From positions 1-16,485 of the forward strand of contig AQRW01000128.1 of NCBI GenBank assembly GCA_000402295.1: a DNA stretch of 16,485 bases, given 5' to 3'. Positions 5,746-13,229 of the stretch are shown one piece after another. The position numbers were made by a program, and so were the translations under genes. This DNA is from Candidatus Aerophobus profundus SCGC AAA252-L23. GTDB taxonomy: Bacteria; Aerophobota; Aerophobia; Aerophobales; Aerophobaceae. How positions within the stretch are numbered: position 1 is the stretch's first letter; each line of letters starts with the position of its first letter. The notes below the pieces were generated by a model that saw nothing but the letters and a program-made list of their open reading frames with translations, did not search any database and had not been told where the DNA came from.

Positions 5746-6532
5746 TAATATCCTCTTTTCTCACTACTTTCCTTAATCCTTCCTCGGTTTCTACAGTGAC
5801 TGTCCCTCGAAGAAAATTATATCCCACCACCTTTACCCGTTCCTTCTGGCAGAAAATAACCTTACCCAAAGAGGGAAAACCTTTCTTTAAAGAGAGGTAG
5901 GTATCATATTCAAAATTTAGACAGCAGCGTAGTCGTCCGCATATTCCAGAAATCTTGGAGGAAACCAAAGGCAGGTTCTGAATCCGAGCGGCCTCCAAAC
6001 TCACAGAATTTAACTTATCCCTCTTACAAGCTAAGAAAGAAGCACAGCAAACTCTTCGACCGCAAATCCCCAATCCTCCTAACAACTGAGGTTCATCCCT
6101 CACTCCCACCTGCTGCATTTGAATCCTCACCTTGAAAACCGAAGCCAATTCTTTGACTAGCTTTCGGAAATCCACCCTTTGCCCGGCCGTGTAATAAAAG
6201 GTAATTCGGTTGCTTTCCAGAGGGTAACGAATAAAAATAAGTTTCATGGAAAGCCGCAGTCGACTGATTAATTCTCGAGCTACCTCAAAGGCCTGAACTT
6301 CAGTTTCTCTCCGTCTTTCGCATTCCTTCACCTCTTCAGAAACAGCCTTTCTTACAAGAACATCCTCCTGGTTAACATTAATCTCCACTAAGATAATCGA
6401 TTTTATTAACCCAACTCCCAAACCATCACTTTCTCTAAAAAGGTACCAATCACCTTTTTTCAGGTCAGCGTGACGGGTAAAGAGATGAAAAGTTGTCCCA
6501 GAAGGGTGAATTTCAATGGCAATTAGAGACAT
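5738..6532 (-). CDS. ricT: PSP1-domain protein RicT (YaaT)
   Basis: PSP1 C-terminal-domain protein of 264 residues. In Bacillus subtilis the homologue RicT (YaaT) forms a Fe-S complex with RicA and RicF that assists RNase Y-mediated mRNA maturation and MiaB-dependent tRNA methylthiolation. The defining cysteines are all present: GICGRRVCC (Cys157, 162, 163) and GICGRLRCC (Cys198, 203, 204), with the typical AARIQNLPLVSSKISG between them. The ATG at 6530-6532 follows AGGAGAA at a good distance and lies 16 bp after the glyS stop. The end overlaps the PP-loop gene. RicA and RicF are not in this window. Confidence 0.93.
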   Translation of the reverse strand: MSLIAIEIHPSGTTFHLFTRHADLKKGDWYLFRESDGLGVGLIKSIILVEINVNQEDVLVRKAVSEEVKECERRRETEVQAFEVARELISRLRLSMKLIFIRYPLESNRITFYYTAGQRVDFRKLVKELASVFKVRIQMQQVGVRDEPQLLGGLGICGRRVCCASFLACKRDKLNSVSLEAARIQNLPLVSSKISGICGRLRCCLNFEYDTYLSLKKGFPSLGKVIFCQKERVKVVGYNFLRGTVTVETEEGLRKVVRKEDIIE

Positions 6533-6548
6533 TTAAGTTCTCCTGTAC

Positions 6549-8639
6549 CTAATTTACCTGAATTTTGGTGAAATCAGCAATTCGGTTAAAAACACCTCCA
6601 ATTTCTCTGAGCAAAGCTAAACGATTATCCCTTAGGTTTTCATCCTCACACATAACCAGAACTTTTTCAAAGAAATTGTGAATATGCTCTTTCAATTGAA
6701 TAAGATTCTGGTATCCCTCCCAATAGTGACCCTCACTTACAAGATTCTCCACCGGCGTTTTCATTTTCCCCCATTTTTCGTAAAGAACCTTCTCTTCCTG
6801 TATTTCAAGAAGTTCCTCCCTTATTTTAGGGGGGATAACAATTCTCCGGCCAGAAGCTTGTCTCAATATATTCAACAGGCGCACAATAGCTATTACTTCC
6901 TCTTTGAAGTTTCTTCGGAGGGAAATTTGCTTTAAAACAAGAGCTTTTTGAAATACCCCTCCCAGATCCTCAAAGAAACCTTTTATTGCCGCCCGAATCA
7001 AATCTACCGACAGTTCCTTCCCTCTAAGGTAATTAATCAACCTGCTGCGAAAGAATTCTCTAAGCCGGGCTTCTGCTTCCACACTCTGGCCGTAGAGTTC
7101 CATATTTTTCCCCATCAGGTAATTAAGAGAAAACGGCCATTTTCTTTTCTCCACAATCTCAAAGATCGCTTGAGCCTCTCGACGTAATCCCCAGGGATCC
7201 TCCGAAGTGGAAGGAATAAAACCAGCCCAAAAGGAACCTACCAAAGTATCCAGTTTATCAACGATGGCCAGAGCAGCTCCTTCAACTGTGCTTGGACACT
7301 CATCACCGTTGAAACGAGGCATCCGATGTTCAGCAATTGCCTGGGTCACCGTAGGATCCTCTTTCCCTTGAAGAGCATATACTCTGCCCATAATCCCCTG
7401 AAGTCTAGGAAATTCTTTAACCACATTAGTAAGAAGGTCTGCTTTACAAAGAAAGGCGGCCCGGGTCAGTCTAATTTTCTGGCACTCTAACAAGGAGAGG
7501 TGTTCACTTACTTGGGCGGAAAGCCCCATCAAACGCTGAACTTTGTCATAATAACTTCCCAACTTGTCCTGGACAATCACTGTTTTCAGAGAAGGAACCC
7601 GCTGGGCCAGAGAAACTTTTTTATCTTCCTCAAAGAAAAATTTGGCATCAGTGAGACGCGCATCAATAACCCGACTATTACCAGAAACCACTTCACCAAG
7701 GTAATTTTCGTCTCCCTCTCTCACTCCCACAAAGTAAGGAAGGGGACCATGAGAACCGATTACGCAAAAATGTTTCTGGTAATCCCGCAAGCAGGCCTGG
7801 AGTATCGGAAAAGGAAGAGAAAGAAATCGGGAATCGAACTTTCCCCAGAAAATTGTGGGATGCTCCACCAGATAAACCATTTCCTCCAGAAGTTGACTAT
7901 CTTCCAAGATTGTAACCTTTTCTTCCTTTTCACTCAAGAATGAGAGAATCTTCTTCATCTGTCTCAAAATTGATTTTCTTCTTTCCTCTGGATCTACTAT
8001 AACGCTCCTTTCCCGGAGATGCGAAACATACTCCTCAGGAGCAGTAATCTCCCTAGGAGAAGGAGATAAATAACGATGGCCCCTGGTTTTTCTTCCCGCA
8101 CTCACTCCAGCAATCTGGAATTCTACGATTTGAGAGTCATAGAGAGCTAAAATTGATCTGATGGGCCGACCAAAAGAAAAATTGTAGCTGCCCCATTTCA
8201 TAGACTTGGTAAATCGAAGTGACTTAATTAGCTCCCGAAAAAGCAAAGGTAAAACGTCAACAGTCTTTTTCCCGACTGTCACTCTTCTTATATAGACATA
8301 CTTGCCCTTCTGAAGTCTCTCAATTCCCAATTCACTCCGGTTGACTCTTCGGGCCCGCAAATACTTTTCCCCAGAAGAAGTAAGATTTCCCTTCTCATCA
8401 AAAACCATCCGATAGGGTGGTCCTATTTCTTTCTCTACTCTGTCCCTCTGTTGAGGAGGGACCCCCTCCAGCCAGAAAATTAAACGACGGCTACTCCCCA
8501 GAACTTTAATTCTTTCATAATCCAGCCGATAGGAGGAAAGAAGAACTCTACCCTTTTCTTCCATCTGGATAAGGACCATCTTGACAGTTAAAGGAGGAAA
8601 GTCTTCTACCGCTACTTCCAGAAGCACTGTCCCGGGCAT
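6549..8639 (-). CDS. glyS: Glycyl-tRNA synthetase beta subunit
   Basis: Beta subunit of the alpha2beta2 bacterial glycyl-tRNA synthetase; it binds tRNA-Gly and is required together with GlyQ for aminoacylation. The 696 residues match the usual ~690. Recognisable blocks are the N-terminal LLEVAVEDFPP, the SMKWGSYNFSFGRPIR segment (about 145-160), and the HD-like core AIAEHRMPRFNGDECP followed by VDKLDTLVGSFWAGFIPSTSEDPWGLRR (about 405-455). The C-terminal end LREIGGVFNRIADFTKI closes the DALR anticodon-binding region. The ATG at 8637-8639 has a strong AAGGAG site. The gene follows glyQ with a 116-bp gap that contains a REP palindrome. Confidence 0.97.
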   Translation of the reverse strand: MPGTVLLEVAVEDFPPLTVKMVLIQMEEKGRVLLSSYRLDYERIKVLGSSRRLIFWLEGVPPQQRDRVEKEIGPPYRMVFDEKGNLTSSGEKYLRARRVNRSELGIERLQKGKYVYIRRVTVGKKTVDVLPLLFRELIKSLRFTKSMKWGSYNFSFGRPIRSILALYDSQIVEFQIAGVSAGRKTRGHRYLSPSPREITAPEEYVSHLRERSVIVDPEERRKSILRQMKKILSFLSEKEEKVTILEDSQLLEEMVYLVEHPTIFWGKFDSRFLSLPFPILQACLRDYQKHFCVIGSHGPLPYFVGVREGDENYLGEVVSGNSRVIDARLTDAKFFFEEDKKVSLAQRVPSLKTVIVQDKLGSYYDKVQRLMGLSAQVSEHLSLLECQKIRLTRAAFLCKADLLTNVVKEFPRLQGIMGRVYALQGKEDPTVTQAIAEHRMPRFNGDECPSTVEGAALAIVDKLDTLVGSFWAGFIPSTSEDPWGLRREAQAIFEIVEKRKWPFSLNYLMGKNMELYGQSVEAEARLREFFRSRLINYLRGKELSVDLIRAAIKGFFEDLGGVFQKALVLKQISLRRNFKEEVIAIVRLLNILRQASGRRIVIPPKIREELLEIQEEKVLYEKWGKMKTPVENLVSEGHYWEGYQNLIQLKEHIHNFFEKVLVMCEDENLRDNRLALLREIGGVFNRIADFTKIQVN

Positions 8640-8697
8640 CTCTATCTCCTTAAGCAGTCTAATTCAACCCCCAAAATCTTAAACAACTCACTTGTAA

Positions 8698-8719
8698 GTA
8701 GGGGCGACTTTGGTCGCCC
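8698..8719 (+). repeat. REP-like palindrome with GTAG foot between glyQ and glyS
   Basis: GTAG (8698-8701) is followed by GGGCGAC-tttg-GTCGCCC (8702-8719). It lies inside the glyQS operon, in the 116-bp gap between the two subunit genes. There it could stabilise or attenuate the transcript and so alter the ratio of the subunits. Confidence 0.85.
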
Positions 8720-8755
8720 TCGGTGAAACAAGAGTTAAAAAGCAGGAAGGTAAAA

Positions 8756-9610
8756 TTATAACCTGGAAGAATAATCCAGGTAGTGGGCGGCACATCCGTT
8801 GGCTAGACGACGCACTCTCTTAATGAATCTTTCTCTCTCAGTTACACCCAGGGCACCTCTAGCGTCAAGCAGATTAAAAGTATGCGAACATTTGAGGACA
8901 TAATCATAAGCTGGTAAAAACAATCCCTTGTCTAGCAATTTTTTGGTTTCTTCCTCATAAATCCGGAAGAGCTGAAGTTGAACAAAAGGATTAACTTCCT
9001 CAAAATTGTAGCGGGAAAACTCAATTTCACTCTCCCGCCGTAAATCACCATAGGTGAAATAGCCGTTCCACTTTAAGTCAAAAATATTGTTTACTCCCTG
9101 CACACACATAGCTATCCGTTCTAAACCATAGGTCAACTCCACAGAAATGGGACTCAAATCAAATCCACCCACCTGCTGAAAGTAAGTAAACTGAGTAATC
9201 TCCATTCCATCTAATCTAACTTCCCAACCCAACCCCCAAGCTCCCAGGGTAGGAGACTCCCAGTCATCTTCAATAAACTTAATGTCATGATGGCGAGCAT
9301 CTATTCCCAGAGTTTTCAGACTTTGCAGATAGATTTCCTGAACATCGTCAGGAGAAGGTTTCACAATTACCTGAAATTGAAAATGAAGCCGCAGGCGATT
9401 GGGGTTTTCCCCGTATCTTCCATCAGCGGGTCGCCGAGAAGGCTCAACATAGGCAGCTCTCCAGGGATGCGGACCCAAAACTCGCAGGAAAGTGGCCGGA
9501 TTGAAGGTTCCCGCTCCCTTTTCCACATCATATGGTTGAAGGACTAAACAACCCTGTTTCCTCCAGTAGTCCTGGAGAGTAATAAAAATATCCTGAAAAT
9601 CCATAACCAT
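8756..9610 (-). CDS. glyQ: Glycyl-tRNA synthetase alpha subunit
   Basis: Catalytic alpha subunit (class II core) that activates glycine with ATP. It has 284 residues, near the usual ~290-300. Signatures include QDYWRKQGCLVLQPYDVEKGAGTFNPATFLR (about 13-43), YVEPSRRPADGRYGENPNR, WEVRLDGMEITQFTYFQQ, and ISVELTYGLERIAM. The first of two in-frame ATGs (9608-9610 and 9602-9604) is taken as the start; AAGGATGG lies just upstream and would suit either. It begins the glyQ-glyS-ricT-PP-loop-HAD operon. The short leader contains no recognisable T-box. Confidence 0.97.
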   Translation of the reverse strand: MVMDFQDIFITLQDYWRKQGCLVLQPYDVEKGAGTFNPATFLRVLGPHPWRAAYVEPSRRPADGRYGENPNRLRLHFQFQVIVKPSPDDVQEIYLQSLKTLGIDARHHDIKFIEDDWESPTLGAWGLGWEVRLDGMEITQFTYFQQVGGFDLSPISVELTYGLERIAMCVQGVNNIFDLKWNGYFTYGDLRRESEIEFSRYNFEEVNPFVQLQLFRIYEEETKKLLDKGLFLPAYDYVLKCSHTFNLLDARGALGVTERERFIKRVRRLANGCAAHYLDYSSRL

Positions 9611-9691
9611 CCATCCTTGCCCTTCGGAAAATCTGTAAAGTAATCAAACACTGTTTCTGGTAGCTAAACAAAAGTAATAGCTCGGATAAAG

Positions 9692-9714
9692 GTAGCCGCA
9701 ACCTTTAGGTTGCG
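9692..9714 (+). repeat. REP-like palindrome with GTAG foot
   Basis: GTAG (9692-9695), then CC overlapping the stem CGCAACCT-tt-AGGTTGCG (9697-9714). It is the same subclass as 155-177, with two compensating base changes on each side that keep the stem paired (CAGGCT/AGCCTG becomes CAACCT/AGGTTG). This argues that pairing is under selection. Confidence 0.85.
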
Positions 9715-9756
9715 CAAAAAATAAGGTAGTAGCAAGTTTTAACTTACGTAAATAAA

Positions 9757-9779
9757 CGCAGGCTAAAGCCTGCGGCTAC
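9757..9779 (-). repeat. REP-like palindrome with GTAG foot
   Basis: CGCAGGCT-aa-AGCCTGCG (9757-9774) is followed by CTAC (9776-9779). It is inverted relative to 9692-9714 and forms a BIME-like pair across about 42 bp. Confidence 0.85.
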
Positions 9780-9797
9780 CAGACCATAATAGAGAAA

Positions 9798-9814
9798 CTA
9801 AAGCCTGCGGCTAC
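9798..9814 (-). repeat. Half REP element
   Basis: CTAAAGCCTGCGGCTAC repeats the right arm and foot of the preceding element but lacks the left stem arm (AGAGAA replaces CGCAGG). It is probably a decayed or partly copied unit. Confidence 0.7.
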
Positions 9815-9939
9815 CACTCTATGGTTCGCCAAAAAAGGCTTCCCTTGAGACACCCAAGGCTCCCTGAATCTTACTTTTTAGTAAAGCTTACCTGTTACAA
9901 ATAAAATTATAGGCTTCTCTTTAGTAAAAGTCAAGCCGA

Positions 9940-9951
9940 GGTTACGTAACC
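9940..9951. promoter_or_regulatory. 12-bp perfect palindrome, possible operator
   Basis: GGTTACGTAACC lies about 30 bp upstream of a TTGACA hexamer and 90 bp upstream of the oxidoreductase start. Its symmetry and position fit a dimeric repressor site. Its binding protein is unknown, and no second copy was seen in the window. Confidence 0.3.
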
Positions 9952-10041
9952 ATTGGCCTTAGAGAAAATTCAATATTTTTGACAAATGATAAAATGAATG
10001 GCAAATTAGATCAGGAAATCATAATCTTGGGAGAATTTACA

Positions 10042-11073
10042 ATGATTAAAGGAGACTCGGATAATGTCCGGCTGAGAGTAGCAATGATTGGTCTGGGAGA
10101 TTGGGCCCAAACCATAGTTGAGGGAGTAAAAAGATCAAAAAAGCTTTCCTTGGTGAAAGCTTTTACCAGGACACCGAAGAAAAGGGAAAGATTTTGTGAG
10201 AAATATAACTGCCAGCCAGCTTCGAGCTTTGAGGAAATATTGAAAGATCAAAGCATAGAGGCTCTTATTCTTACGACTACTAATTCTACACATTGTGAAT
10301 ATGCTGTCTTAGGAGCCCAAAGAGGAAAACACATTTTTGTAGAGAAACCCATATCTAATACCATTGAGGAAGCTAAAAAAATGATAAATACTTGCCGGGA
10401 CGAAGGAGTCATTTTAGAGGTAGGTCACAATCTTCGCCGATTTGGTCCTTTCAGAAAGATGAAATCACTGATAGAAAAAGGAACCATCGGTACCCCGGTA
10501 ATGGCTGAAGGTAACTATTCACATAATCTTGGTTTGGAACTCACTTCGAGTACCTGGCGATGGTATGAAGAAGAAGCCCCTTCTGGCCCCCTAATCCAGG
10601 TAGGAATTCACCTTATTGATACGCTCCAGTACTTCTTTGGACCTGTAGAACAAGTCTCATCTGTCTTTAGTAAAGTTTTCACTCCTTCACAGATCCCTGA
10701 TGTAACCTCTACTACTTTATATTTTGAGAATGGTTTGATAGGATATGTTGGATCAGCCTACGTGATTCCTTTTAATCTTCATCTTAACCTCTACGGTACG
10801 AAGGCTAATTTATTTTTTGACTATTCAAAAGGACTTTTTCTACAGGAAAAAGATTCAAAACATAAAAATTGCCTGGACTCGGAGGGGATTGATACGAGAA
10901 ATACTGAGACTATTCGTGAAGAGTTGGATGAATTTGTGGAATGCATCCGAGAGAACAAGAAACCTGAAGTAAGTGGTGAAGAGGCTCTTCAGGTATTAGC
11001 AGTTGTTCAGGCAGCTATACAATCGCACAAAGAGAGAAGAAATGTTTACGTGAGTGAAGTTCTGTCGTCCTAA
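10042..11073 (+). CDS. GFO/IDH/MocA family NAD(P)-dependent oxidoreductase
   Basis: Cytosolic two-domain dehydrogenase, usually acting on sugars, inositols or nucleotide-linked sugars; the substrate cannot be told here. With the ATG at 10042 it has 343 residues. The Rossmann motif GLGDWA is at 17-22 (the third Gly of GxGxxG is replaced by Ala). The signature EKP is at 101-103, and the catalytic-site pattern GIHLID is at 188-193 with His190. The frame is open upstream to a TTG at 9979, but that TTG is part of a TTGACA hexamer. TTGGGAGAA at 10027-10035 sits properly before the chosen ATG. The gene appears monocistronic, with repeat-rich spacers on both sides. Confidence 0.9.
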   Translation: MIKGDSDNVRLRVAMIGLGDWAQTIVEGVKRSKKLSLVKAFTRTPKKRERFCEKYNCQPASSFEEILKDQSIEALILTTTNSTHCEYAVLGAQRGKHIFVEKPISNTIEEAKKMINTCRDEGVILEVGHNLRRFGPFRKMKSLIEKGTIGTPVMAEGNYSHNLGLELTSSTWRWYEEEAPSGPLIQVGIHLIDTLQYFFGPVEQVSSVFSKVFTPSQIPDVTSTTLYFENGLIGYVGSAYVIPFNLHLNLYGTKANLFFDYSKGLFLQEKDSKHKNCLDSEGIDTRNTETIREELDEFVECIRENKKPEVSGEEALQVLAVVQAAIQSHKERRNVYVSEVLSS

Positions 11074-11193
11074 GCTCGAGCAACATTCATCTAGTTTCAT
11101 CTTTCCCCTATTTTTCGGTCTAATGTGCCTGGTTTTCCTTACCACTTTAAGTAAGTATTATTTTCTCGCAAGAATATTAATAATCCATCATAA

Positions 11194-11326
11194 CGAGGAT
11201 AAATTCTAAATACTGAATCCGAAATAATTCTAAATTTCAAATGTCCAAAACGAAGTAATGAGCGAGGCAAGAGACTCAATGAACCAGATGAACCAGATAA
11301 ACAGAATATCCCGAGTGCCAGCTTGA
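11194..11326 (-). repeat. Modular dispersed intergenic repeat, short copy
   Basis: Read on the minus strand it starts TTCAAGCTGGCACTCGGGAT, has about three tandem units (gtttatctg, gttcatctg, gttcattga), then the distal block through CTCATTACTTCG and GACATTTGAAATT to AATTTATCCTCG. It matches 652-845 in module order but has a shorter tandem tract. Positions 11233-11284 match 744-795 with 4 differences. Confidence 0.75.
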
Positions 11327-11340
11327 ACTACCACTCTTAG

Positions 11341-11520
11341 CGAGGGATATTCTGGTGAAGCGACTTTGATACTCTACCTTAAGGAAGTCTTCCGAGTGGA
11401 GGATAAAGAAAAAATTCTGTCTGAGCCCTGAAGGGGCGAGTTTATTTTTTCCCGAAGCGAGGAGACTGACCAGTTATTTCTATAATAGAGTATCGCCGGA
11501 GCAAGACAGAATATCCCGAG
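11341..11520. repeat. Inverted-arm element, MITE-like
   Basis: The left arm (11341-11376) begins CGAGGGATATTCTG and ends GATACTCTA. The right arm (11486-11520) begins TAGAGTATC and ends CAGAATATCCCGAG. The outer 11 and inner 9 bases pair perfectly, while the middle of each arm is diverged. The ~110-bp interior has no ORF. No clear target-site duplication was seen, so a transposon origin is only a possibility. Confidence 0.45.
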
Positions 11521-11530
11521 TGCCGGCTTG
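11505..11530 (-). repeat. Isolated end-motif of the dispersed repeat
   Basis: On the minus strand it reads CAAGCCGGCACTCGGGATAT, nearly identical to about 654-673 and to 11309-11326. No tandem tract or distal block follows it. Confidence 0.65.
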
Positions 11531-11594
11531 CCTTTTTGCTTAACTTTGATAGAATATATTGGTAATTTAGTCCGTTAGTCAGGTTGAGGGAAAA

Positions 11595-12194
11595 ATGAGG
11601 AAGAGAAAAAAGAAAGGTTGGGTGCGTCGACTTAAAACCGTGGGGAAGAAACTATTCTTAATTAACGACCCTCCGGAACGTATCGCCCGTGGATTTGCCA
11701 TTGGCGTCTTCTGGGGAATTATGCCTACCTTTGGTTTTGCCTGGATTTTCGCTCTACCTGTTGCTTTTCTGCTGCGAGCCAATAAAATCTCAACAATACT
11801 GGGAACCTTTGTTTCCAACCCCTTCACCGTAGTTTTTCTCTACACTCTGGGTTATAAGTTTGGAACTCAGATTTTTCAACCTGCTCGGACGAACTTTTCC
11901 TGGAATGTACTTGATTGGCATTTTTTTGTGGGGGTATGGAAATCTGTAGGTAACGGATTTTTAAGGTTATTTGCCGGTGACCTCAGTGTCCTCTGGGCCT
12001 TTTTGATGGAGATAAAGTCCTGGTTGGTGGGTAGTGGTATATTTGCTGCCGGGATAGCTATTTTTTCTTATCTACTGCTTCTGATGATATTTCTAATCAT
12101 AATACCTCTGATTAAGAGACTGCGCTCTTACTGGATCTCTCCTTCCCAAAAAGCAAAATTAAGAAGCGGACGGTCCAATCTCAAACATCGCTGA
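11595..12194 (+). CDS. DUF2062 domain-containing membrane protein
   Basis: Integral membrane protein of 199 residues belonging to the uncharacterised DUF2062 family. The basic cytoplasmic N terminus (MRKRKKK) leads to the conserved DPPERIARGFAIGVFWGIMP (25-44). A first hydrophobic stretch covers about 33-60. The family hallmark LRANKISTILGTFVSNPFT (60-78) leads into a second hydrophobic stretch to about 90, and a third lies at about 145-175. Function is unknown. The ATG at 11595 has GAGGGA upstream. The gene converges on ruvB with only 5 bp between the two stop codons and no obvious terminator there. Confidence 0.88.
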   Translation: MRKRKKKGWVRRLKTVGKKLFLINDPPERIARGFAIGVFWGIMPTFGFAWIFALPVAFLLRANKISTILGTFVSNPFTVVFLYTLGYKFGTQIFQPARTNFSWNVLDWHFFVGVWKSVGNGFLRLFAGDLSVLWAFLMEIKSWLVGSGIFAAGIAIFSYLLLLMIFLIIIPLIKRLRSYWISPSQKAKLRSGRSNLKHR

Positions 12195-12199
12195 GATTG

Positions 12200-13228
12200 T
12201 CAAAAAAACTGACCCTGGTCTGGTTGGGGAAAAGGTTTTCCCAGGTACTCGTAAAGAAACTGGGTAGCCACTCTTCCCTTGGAAGTCCGGTTAATTAGCC
12301 CCTCGCGCACTAGATAGGGCTCGTAGACTTCCTCTATGGTTTCCGGTTCTTCGTTAACCACCATGGACAGAGTTTTGAGGCCCACCGGACCACCTCCGAA
12401 CTTATAAAGAATTGCCTCCAAAATATTTCTGTCCATAGAATCCAATCCTTTCTTGTCTACTTCCAGAAGTCTCAAGGCCTCCTGGGCAATAGAAATGGTA
12501 ATTACTCCATCCCCTTTAACTTGAGCATAATCTCTTAGTCGGCGAAGTAACCGATTGGCAATGCGGGGAGTTCCTCTGGAACGACTGGCTACCTGATGAG
12601 CAGCCTCCTCCTTAATTTCTATCTTCAAAATCTTAGCCGAGCGGATAACAATCTGACAAAGTTCCTCTTTTTCGTAGAAATCCAGACGTTCAATTACTCC
12701 AAAGCGGTTACGCAAAGGTGAGGTAAGAAGGCCTGCTCGGGTAGTCGCCCCTACCAGAGTAAATTGAGGAAGGGGTAACTTGACCGAACGAGTGGCGGCT
12801 CCTTTACCCAGGATAATGTCAACCTCAAAATCTTCCATAGCTGAATAAAGAACTTCTTCTACCTGGGGATGAAGCCGATGAATTTCGTCAATAAACAAAA
12901 TATCCCCTTCTTTGAGATCAACACTGGTCAGAATTTTAGCTAAATCTCCGGGTTTTTCGATAGCTGAGCCGCTGGTAGCCCGAATCTTGCCGCCCATTTC
13001 CCGGGCAATGATATAAGCAAGAGTTGTCTTACCCAATCCCGGTGGTCCATAAAGCAGCGTATGATCCAGAACATCCTTCCTCTCCCGGGCTGCCTGAATA
13101 AAAATCCCCAGATTTTGCTTCACTTTCTTCTGGCCCACAAATTCAGTTATGTACTGAGGCCGAAGAGTAGTCTCAAATCTCTTATCGGAACCCTGAAGTT
13201 CTGGAGTAGTAATCCTCTCTTGTCTCAT
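12200..13228 (-). CDS. ruvB: Holliday junction branch migration DNA helicase RuvB
   Basis: AAA+ motor of the RuvAB complex; hexameric rings pump DNA through RuvA-bound Holliday junctions during recombinational repair. The 342 residues are typical. Walker A GPPGLGKT is at 61-68 and Walker B ILFIDEIH ends at 117. Sensor and arginine-finger blocks follow (GATTRAGLLTSPLRNRFG), and the winged-helix C terminus contains EPYLVREGLINRTSKGRVAT. The ATG at 13226-13228 begins one base after the ruvA stop codon (TAAGATG), indicating translational coupling. Confidence 0.98.
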   Translation of the reverse strand: MRQERITTPELQGSDKRFETTLRPQYITEFVGQKKVKQNLGIFIQAARERKDVLDHTLLYGPPGLGKTTLAYIIAREMGGKIRATSGSAIEKPGDLAKILTSVDLKEGDILFIDEIHRLHPQVEEVLYSAMEDFEVDIILGKGAATRSVKLPLPQFTLVGATTRAGLLTSPLRNRFGVIERLDFYEKEELCQIVIRSAKILKIEIKEEAAHQVASRSRGTPRIANRLLRRLRDYAQVKGDGVITISIAQEALRLLEVDKKGLDSMDRNILEAILYKFGGGPVGLKTLSMVVNEEPETIEEVYEPYLVREGLINRTSKGRVATQFLYEYLGKPFPQPDQGQFF

Positions 13229-13229
13229 C

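Larger units (their letters stand above)
9611..10041. other. Gene-free spacer between divergent glyQ and the oxidoreductase
   Basis: About 430 bp containing both promoter regions, two full REP palindromes and one half element, two copies of TTTAGTAAA (9877-9885 and 9920-9928), and a 12-bp perfect palindrome (9940-9951). TTGACA at 9979-9984 is a perfect -35 hexamer, but no good -10 lies 16-18 bp downstream, so the plus-strand promoter is uncertain. No small ORF looked convincing. Confidence 0.65.
11074..11594. other. Gene-free repeat island
   Basis: About 520 bp without a credible gene. From left to right it holds about 120 bp of unremarkable AT-rich sequence, an inverted copy of the modular dispersed repeat (11194-11326), and a segment bounded by inverted arms (11341-11520). 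A lone copy of the repeat end-motif follows at 11505-11530. AGGTTGAGGG immediately before the next gene is its ribosome-binding region. Confidence 0.7.

Noticed and set aside
6678..7943. Plus-strand frames inside glyS
   Set aside because: They are antisense shadows of a clearly conserved synthetase gene.
9611..9690. T-box riboswitch before glyQ
   Set aside because: The leader is short, and neither the T-box consensus bulge nor a specifier hairpin can be recognised.
9979..10041. TTG at 9979 as start of the oxidoreductase
   Set aside because: It lies within a TTGACA hexamer, lacks a ribosome-binding site and adds 21 residues not expected before the Rossmann fold. The ATG at 10042 has a suitable site.
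11074..11594. tRNA, small RNA or hidden ORF in the repeat island
   Set aside because: No cloverleaf-like GGTTCRA pattern with matching acceptor arms and no coding-like frame was found; the region is explained by repeats.
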